A stretch of DNA of 64,000 bases from the NCBI GenBank assembly GCA_013396525.1, contig VWYX01000014.1, forward strand, positions 248,001 to 312,000. The letters run 5' to 3'. This document shows, one piece after another, positions 56,701 to 64,000 of the stretch (position 1 is the first letter of the stretch; each line of letters starts with the position of its first letter). A model generated the notes under the pieces. The model was not told the DNA's origin. It made no database searches and saw nothing but the letters and a program-made list of their open reading frames with translations. Origin of the DNA: Chaetorhynchus papuensis. Lineage: Eukaryota > Chordata > Aves > Passeriformes > Rhipiduridae. A program made the translations under genes and the position numbers.

Positions 56701-57806
56701 CAGAGCATCTCTGCACCTCTTCCTAAATCTCCCCAGTAATCTCTTTTCACCACAGTCGTCAGTGATAAAAATCCACCAAACCTAACTTATGTGGATATTC
56801 TTAAAGTATCTGTGCCCAGACCAGCCAAGGTCAATGAACAATTTAGATTTTTCAATTATACAGTAAGAGATCAGATATCAACAACTTCTAAGGACTTTTT
56901 TTAGAACTTCAATGGTATTTCATGCTTCTTTGACATTTACTTTGTTATACACCTTATCCCTGATTTGACTATTGAGCACATGTTTAATATAATGATTACT
57001 TTCTGCCAAAGACTGCAGTCCTCTCTAGCTGTAATAACTGAGCACTCTTGCTGGTCTTGAATAGGGTGCTGAAGAAAGATTAGGAACACAAAAGCTGTTT
57101 ATTGGGAAAGTAAGCCTTGTGCAGGTGGAACAAACATTACAGGAAATGTCATCATTAGTGAATATATTGGAAGACTGAGGTCTCTAAATTTTACTCACTG
57201 TTTGTTTTCTATCACAACTGAATGTTTTCCAAACCTTGCCTTATAGCTGAGACTCTTGTGACTTGTTAATACACAGAGTTACTCTGCAATCAGGAGATTG
57301 GTATTTGGCGACATCATTAAATCACCTTTACACCTCCCCTTCCTAAAGTATTCATCTCATGCTTCTATAAACCCCTTAATCAAAAAAAAAAAAGGAAAAA
57401 AAGTGAAGAATAATCACCATCTATCACCGTCTCTTCATTTGTTCTTATAGTGGTCCTCTTTTGCCCTGCACTATAGATTGATTAATCTTTCTTGGAGTGA
57501 AAACATCAGGTTGAAAGGATTCAGCTAGCACCTCTAGTATTCAAGGGAGTCATTGGGCAGGAGGATTTCTGTGATAAAAACTGCTTAAATGAATATTTCT
57601 TGCTCTTAAAGTAAGCTTTTGGTGTAACACTGTGGGTTTGGAGCAGAGGACTCTGAAGCTCCCGAAGGCTGTCTCCAAGGGCAGTCAGCCATGGATATGT
57701 CACGCAGAGTGTAGTGCAGTCATCAGCTCACATCCAGCAGGTTAAAAAAGTTGTGATTTGTGTACATGGTAGAAAGCAGACCAAAGAATGGGACTGGTAA
57801 TGAGAT

Positions 57807-58035
57807 GAATCATAGAATATCCTGAGCTGGAAGGAACAACAAAGATCACAGAAGTCCAGCTCCTGGCCCCCAGAATCACAGCATTCACCGGAGTGCTGTC
57901 CAAAAGCTTCTTCAAGTCTGGCAGACTTGGTGCTTCTCTTCCCTCTGGAGCCTGTTCCCGTGCTGAACCACCTTCCGGGAAAAGAAATTTTTCATAACAG
58001 CTGATCTAAACCTCCCTTGACACAGCTTCACTGCT
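57807..58035 (-). repeat. CR1 LINE 3' fragment
   Basis: gaatcatagaatatcctgag ctggaaggaacaac, then gaatcacagcattcaccgga and ctaaacctcccttgacacag: a diverged CR1 3' end in reverse. It is followed by a G/T-rich simple tract (58050-58104). Confidence 0.88.
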
Positions 58036-59929
58036 TTTATATGGTGTGGGTTTGCTTGTTTGCGTTTTTTGGGGGTGGTGTTTTTTTGTTGGGTTTTTTT
58101 TAAGGAATTTGAATTGCAGTAGCAAGCCAGGAAAGGAAATCCATATGCTAAGAAATTAAGTAATTTCACAGAAACTTTATTCACACAGCTTTGTAAAGGT
58201 TGAAATACTCTTCCTTGAAAACAGTGCAAGCTCTGTGTTGCAGGGTTATTGTGTATAAGAGAAATAGGTTTCATCTCTTTCTTGGTCTTAGGGCTGAAAA
58301 AGCAGCTGTACTTAGGATATCTCACTGAGAAACAGAGGAGAGTGCAAGATGTCAGCAGACATCCTTACAGGAACTGCTACAGTGGGTTCTGTGGGATCAG
58401 TTATCCCTTCAGCCAAGAGAATTATCTGCACTTGTGAATGACACCGGGAAAACGATGATGCTCTAATCTTTAATTTCTGCTCCCTGGGGGAAACAGTAAA
58501 TCATGAGCAATATTGTTGTGCTCACAAAACTCCTAATGAACCTGCAATATGCAGACAACACTGTTATTACCATAGCTTGGTTTCTTCTTGGTGGTTTATT
58601 TTTACTAAGTAAGCCTCTGCCACTTCATTTATGTTCACCTCAATTTAATACTGCACTATTCCTGTCCCAGCATAGAGCTCTCTCTGTAATGTGATTCCAA
58701 CCTTCCTGGTTCTGAAATCTTGCTTTCATAAGTACTTAATTTGTAGTGATAGCTCCTGGTATTGGTTTAAGTTGCCCAGTCTGAGTTGAGATATTTTGCA
58801 GGCTTTTCGAAGAGCCCAGATCTTATTGGGATGAATAAAATAATTAGATTGTCTGCAGTAAAGCTTGAAAAGTAGGAGTAGTTTTACTGATGCTAATCAG
58901 TTGGAAGTAGTCTGGGGCAAAGACTCATTGTGCACAACCATTTTATAAGTACAAACAGTACTTATTCACTATGGGTAGCCACTGTAAAGGTATAGGAGCA
59001 GTTATGGTTCAAACTAAGTCACTTTGGTGGCTCCAAGATCATTTATTAGAGTACTCAAGTATCTTCAGTGGCTGAGAAAGTGATTGTTCCTATGCTGTAA
59101 TGGCTTTTAGATAAGGCATAAATCTCCAGTGGCGTTGCCCAAGAGTGTCATAACAGATTTCTCTGCTTGCTCTGATGAGATGCAGTCATAGCATCATCTT
59201 AAAAAATCTGAAGCATAAATTTTGTTGTGAACTAGGGGCAACCTAAGGTTGAACAATGTTTTCTTCACACATCAGAGAATTTGCCACTTGAAAGCTATTC
59301 ACAGTGGAATTTTTTTGAGTCTTATGAAGAACTTGCATAGGAGGACATAAAAAAGAAGCTATATTGTCAGCTGAAGCATATGCAGAGAAATTGAGTTGCT
59401 TTACCAGAACATGCATAATAACAGCTGATGCTGCAGAGTGTGTGGGTTTCACAAAAGCATCAGTTGATAAATTCTGAATCTGATTTTGTGTTTTTAGTTA
59501 CTAATTGATTTATCCTACTGGGAAGTAGCTATGATGATAATTTTTCTTGTGGTTATTAAAAAATACAGAAATGTCAAACTGTCTTACAGCCGGATTCAAA
59601 ACTTCTCAGTATGTTAATTTTTGGTTATTGACATTAAGATTACCAAGCTGGGGAGGGATTCCAGGTAGAGTGCAGCTTTTTTGGTGCATTATTATTTCAC
59701 AGAACTGTTTTTGACAAGGAACATCATAACCCAGAATATATAATTGTTCCAGGTTCTGTGTGCCTGTTTCAATTTCAGAGGGGGTTTCTGTTCCTAAATC
59801 ATGCAGGTCATTTCAAAAATCTTATTTTCCATGAGGAATACCGAAAGAATAACTAATGCTAGGCCATCTTTCACTTGGGAGTTGAGGCCGCTTCTAGCCA
59901 TTCTAGATGAGAAGAGAAAAAAACAAAGG
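58036..59929. other. Intergenic, no gene seen
   Basis: G/T simple sequence at 58050-58104, then AT-rich DNA without recognisable genes or repeats. Confidence 0.5.
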
Positions 59930-59939
59930 CTCTGGAAAA

Positions 59940-60300
59940 AGGAACGTTCAAAGCATGAATAATTCTTTCTTGGTTTAAATGAATGAGCATTCATAGTTAT
60001 ATTTTAATTGACAAGATTTGTTTTCAATACGAGGCTCTCGGAAGGGCTGCATGAGGTTTGTCCGTCGCTCGTTGGCCGCGGTGTGCGCGAGCCGTGCGGC
60101 TGGGGCTCGGTTCGCGCTGCTCCCGGGTGGCCGCGCTGTCAGCTGGCTCTCCAGATGGCACCGCGCTCCAGATGACGGCAGGGGCCGCTTCATGAAGTGG
60201 AAAGTGTAATTGCTGTGCTAACAATGCACAATGCTGCGTTTACTGCTGGTACTAAAGCGAGGCAAGCGCAATGATACAGCGCTGAAACGTCTCTCAAGAA
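59940..60300. promoter_or_regulatory. Candidate regulatory element: palindrome, CpG-rich core, CTCF-like site
   Basis: AT-rich shoulder with the near-palindrome ATGAATGAGCATTCAT (59979-59994), then a CpG-dense core (60030-60195: cgtcgctcgttggccgcggt, gtgcgcgagccgtgcgg). Inside are paired CAGATG E-boxes 18 bases apart (start to start) and a CTCF-like motif at 60148-60161 (+). The 63-72 codon open frames in it resemble no protein. Confidence 0.4.
60148..60161 (+). promoter_or_regulatory. CTCF-like motif
   Basis: TCTCCAGATGGCAC fits 12 of 14 core positions (mismatches at positions 1 and 3) in a CpG-rich context. Confidence 0.38.
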
Positions 60301-63300
60301 AAGGCAGGTTCTTTAATGGAGGGAGAAGGGCTTCACTGGCATCCTTAAAAACTTTCCAGTGTTTCCAAAAGTGTAATTTCTTCTCGTTTCCTATCCACCA
60401 GCATAAGCAATGATGTGCTATGAACAGAAGCAAACTCTCATCCATTCTCCAACCACTTTGTGACTTGTTTTAAGTGCCATCCGAATGGCCACCGAAAGAA
60501 TAAAGGTAGTGGGGGTCTGTGAAGCACCATTCCAGCTGAGACACCTCTAAAACCACTTTAAACTATTCTGAGGTACTGATGGGACCCTGGACTGTTAAGG
60601 TGACCTGGGACTCTACTACTATCTTAGGTTACCCAAGAAATTCCTAAATGTTCCTCTAAACTCTTCAGCAATTTTTGAAGTCTTTATGTGTTATGAAGAA
60701 ATGCATTGCTAAGATAATACAGTATTTTATAACTATTTATTTTATAGATAATAAATATATAAACCATGTAACTTATTACTGTTATTTTTTATCTTATATG
60801 TGCATATGATGAACATAAATATACAAATATGTATAATTTTCAAAATCTTTCACTGACTTGTTTCATAAAATAACCCAAAAGTTCCTTCGAGACAGTTTGA
60901 ATGTTTTTTTGTGTTCTTAAGAGTATCCTCACTGGTAAAGTTTAGTAAGGTTTCTGAAAGAAAGAGCAACCTTTAGATTGCTTGGATTTTGAAAGTTTAA
61001 AAATTTTTAATAAAGTGCATATTGTGCATATGGAAAAACAAATGTATTTGGGGAAACCTCTTGGTTTATGACATCATGTCTACCTATTTTGATATTTAGG
61101 GTTTAAATAGGATAAATATTTAAAATAATAATTATCTGTCTAAGGCAGCATTGACTAACAGCTTAGTAAAGAGAATATTGAAAACCTCAGATGGCAACAT
61201 CTCTTCAGTGCTAACGGAAGTGTGTAGCCCAAGCTATTCTTGGTTATAAATTTGCTACCACTTGCTGCCTGTTTTAAGGTAAATCCTTGCTACTGTACTG
61301 TGTATAGGATGAGAAAAGCTGAAGGCATTTTTATATTCCTCCTCTCCAGAAGAAGGCAGGCAGGTGCCTTTGAACTTAGTGAAGTAGACGGAAGATGGGC
61401 AATGATTTAGATTTCCATCTAGGTAGTGAAAGCTCTGAACTAATGCAAATGTATGCTAAGTTAATGTAGCATGTTTACTACATTACTGATGAGTGTGATG
61501 ATGAACATGATTATGGAGATGGGTTTCAACAGCCAGGAGTCATCCCTGTTCACATCTTCATATCTGTATTTGCTTGTTCTGCACAAAGACATGAGAGACA
61601 GCTGTACAGATGGTAGCAGGACCAGTTGTGTGCCTCCAGGTGTGTACAGGACTGATGCCTTAAAGCCAGTCCCAAACTGTGTTATCACTGGTTACATTCC
61701 CAAATATATGGTGGTTTTGCAAACTGTGGGTGGACCTGTTCTTCCAAGTCATGTTCCTTCTTGGACTACCTGTCCTGCAGTCTAGCAGACAAATTTTGAA
61801 AATGACTGTTGTAATGAGCCCTATGAATAACTAAGGTCAAAGTGATGCTTCTCTTGTTTTGCCTTCAGGCAGCTGAAATTGAGTGCACTGTTTTGTTCCT
61901 AAAATACTATTCTGTGTAATTTGTAAGTAATGAATCTTTGCCACTGTTGTATTTGCATGTACATAAATCCCATACACTGAGGGAACTATTCCTCTTGTGG
62001 TGATGAACCTGTGTCTGTCTTCAGCTAGAACTTGTTGGACAGATGTGTTTATCTTTTAGTGTGTTGTGTGTGCTCGTGATAAAATGGAGAGCAGAAAGGT
62101 GCCTGTTTTTGGAAATATCCTTAAGATTCTTTTCTTCTTACAGCTCTTCAATTTTCTTGATTTGTATTTGCTGTCTGTATTTTTCCTCACTGCAGCACCG
62201 TCCAAAACTGTCACTATTCAGTGTGCAGGGTAGACTGAGCAGACAGATGTAAAATTTTGGGCAGGAGGTGATGAGCACAATTGACCTTCAGCTCACCAGA
62301 CATTTTTATAGCACTTTACTCTTTCATATGGTTTTGGAAATGCCTTTGGAGACTATTTTCAAGTTGAAATGGCAGAATAAGAAAACACAGGAAACAAAGT
62401 TAATTCTGAATATTATATGTCTTTTGAAGTTTTATGGCCTATTTGGAACAGAAGCTGCTCTGTGCCAGAAGCTCTATACCTCAGCATATTGGCTATTATC
62501 TGAACTTACCACTGCCTGCAGATGCATAAAACATGGTGAGCTGTAAAGCAGCCCAGTTGATATTCATGAATCAGTAATGATATGTGTATGAAGAGGATAC
62601 TTCTTGAAAATTATTATTTTGAAATGCAATATTGAGTGTGAACTTGGCACATCCAAGGTAGCCTAAAGGGGGTAACCTGACATATCCCACTGTTGGGGAA
62701 ACACTGATTAGTTTAAACTTTGAACATGCTTGGTATGTGAAAACATTTCCTCCTTTTTCATTACTCTCCTCTTCCTCCTAGTGACATTTCAAACCATTAC
62801 CTTAAATGCACCCAGAAAAAACCTGTAAACTAAAAGTAAGGAGTTTGTATAGAAGTATTGAAGTAGTTACCTAGAAATATCTAGGCTTTGGTATGAAAGG
62901 ATTAGTTGATGCAGAAATAAAAATCAACAATCTTGGAAATATTTAATAACAAGTGTGGTTAAAAATCCTTTATAATCCTTTTTAGTTGATCAAACAGAGA
63001 AGTTTGCATTGATCAACATAACACTTTTCCCCCTTGTCCTTCTCTCAAAAGAAAAAGTATTATGGGGCTGCACTTAGGAGGTTTGAAATAAGTCATACTT
63101 GTGCTTTAAGTAGGAAATTAATTGCATTTTCAAGCCAGGCTATAAATCTTGAAACCTCAATATAAAAGCATTTATGGTGTATCCATGGGGCAGAACAGAT
63201 GTTGCCTTATGAAGCATGTATTGAATATCTGAGGCAGTGGCAGTATCACTCTGGAAAATGCTGCATAGCCTGAGGAGTTAATAACTATCATCAATGCAAA

Positions 63301-64000
63301 GCTGAAACCCTTTGCAAAGAGGTTTTTTAGCTTTTACCTAATTTTCAGCACGGTTTCTAGCACAATATGAGAATGCAAAGCGTAAACTGCCCAAGTCCAG
63401 CTCACTGATACGTATTTCAGGGTAATTCAGTTGTTTGGCTACACAAAAGGCTACAGCCATTAGTGACTTTTCTCTCCTCTGGGTGACATCTGACAGGCTT
63501 GGGCAGCATTTGTAGTTAACACAGTTTCTGCAGCTGACTGCAAAACAAAACTAGAAAGGATGTCTGTGCTAGTCAGTGCAACACATTTAAACCATGTTGT
63601 GTTCCCTCAGCTCCACTACATTTGACCAAATTCATTTGGGATGCTCGTTTGTCAAGATCTATCCTGACTGTGTGCCTATAAAATAGGAAGAAATAAAGAT
63701 CATTGTTTTCTTTGGCCAGAAAAAGAATCTCTTTAGAATGTTTATCCCTTATGTCCTTGCACTCCATGTGTTAAGATCTGCAAAAATAATTGTTGCATTT
63801 TGCTTAATTATACTGAGATACTTTTGTAGGCTCACCTCAATACATTTACTTCAACATTTTCAGTATTTCCAATTTGCATAAACCACCTATTCAGATCAAT
63901 TCAATAGAAACTCCTGCTGATCAGTTCAATACAATCAGCATTTCCTTACTCGTGAGAGAACCACCTTTTTTTTAATTTGGAATTGAATATTTGTTTGTGT
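60301..64000. other. Intergenic to window end, no gene seen
   Basis: AT-rich sequence with very AT-rich stretches near 60715-60850. The 104-codon open frame at 61471-61785 and the 92-codon frame at 62268-62546 match nothing I recognise and have no exon context. Confidence 0.5.

Noticed and set aside
61471..61785. 104-codon + strand frame
   Set aside because: Looks slightly protein-like but has no acceptor/donor context, no homologue recognised and no neighbouring exons.
28950..63879. Repeated octamer motifs ATGCAAAT / ATTTGCAT (for example 28950, 45093, 53933, 61443, 63872)
   Set aside because: The same motif also occurs at similar density inside KIF20B introns (for example 13042, 18482, 23804), so the desert is not enriched.
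24861..64000. Search for a neighbouring gene such as HTR7, which follows KIF20B on human chromosome 10
   Set aside because: No seven-transmembrane or other recognisable exon was found on either strand; the next gene probably lies beyond the window.
1..64000. CRISPR arrays, operons, bacterial or viral gene clusters, tRNA or rRNA genes
   Set aside because: None seen; the sequence is an intron-containing vertebrate locus, and scanning by eye cannot exclude small or diverged RNA genes.

Overview
The window is vertebrate nuclear DNA, almost certainly from a bird and possibly a songbird (that finer placement is a guess). The evidence is GT-AG introns of a few hundred bases to 3 kb, several degraded CR1 LINE copies with the usual avian 3' end, a solo LTR, and a kinesin whose protein sequence is close to, but clearly diverged from, the human orthologue.

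Region 1 (1-24.86 kb) holds the 3' part of one gene, KIF20B (kinesin-6 family, also called MPHOSPH1/MPP1), on the + strand. I resolved 25 coding exons (175-24694). All are joined by GT-AG introns with consistent reading phase and encode about 1,514 residues: the second half of the motor domain (switch I, the switch II DLAGSE motif, the last motor helices), an acidic neck region, a very long coiled-coil stalk, and a conserved basic tail. The first roughly 300 residues (P-loop and front half of the motor) lie upstream of the window. The gene ends in a short 3' UTR with an ATTAAA poly(A) signal at 24833. The introns hold a CR1 fragment with reverse-transcriptase remnants (9.66-10.02 kb), a solo LTR in antisense orientation (13.45-13.87 kb) and a CR1 tail in the last intron (24.28-24.48 kb).

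The most interesting observation is in the exon at 8533. If its splice donor at 8699 is ignored, the frame stays open for 45 more codons. It ends in a strongly basic tail, a TAA stop, and an AATAAA signal about 60 bases later followed by GT-rich sequence. The product would be a short KIF20B with motor, neck and short coil, of about 880 residues counting the missing N-terminus. Both its size and its basic C-terminus resemble the paralogue KIF20A.

Region 2 (24.9-64 kb) is a gene desert. No open frame there looks like protein and I see no credible splice-joined gene. It contains a small CpG-rich block 0.5 kb past the KIF20B end (25.39-25.61 kb), a second one at 60.03-60.20 kb, five CR1 remnants of varying certainty, a 35-bp tandem duplication, simple-sequence tracts, a perfect everted nuclear-receptor half-site palindrome, and three CTCF-like motifs. 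The orientation of these motifs (+ at 25.46, - at 56.41, + at 60.15 kb) would suit a loop anchor and boundary. Several AT-rich homeodomain-site-rich stretches look like candidate conserved noncoding elements. The regulatory calls are inferences from motif matching by eye.
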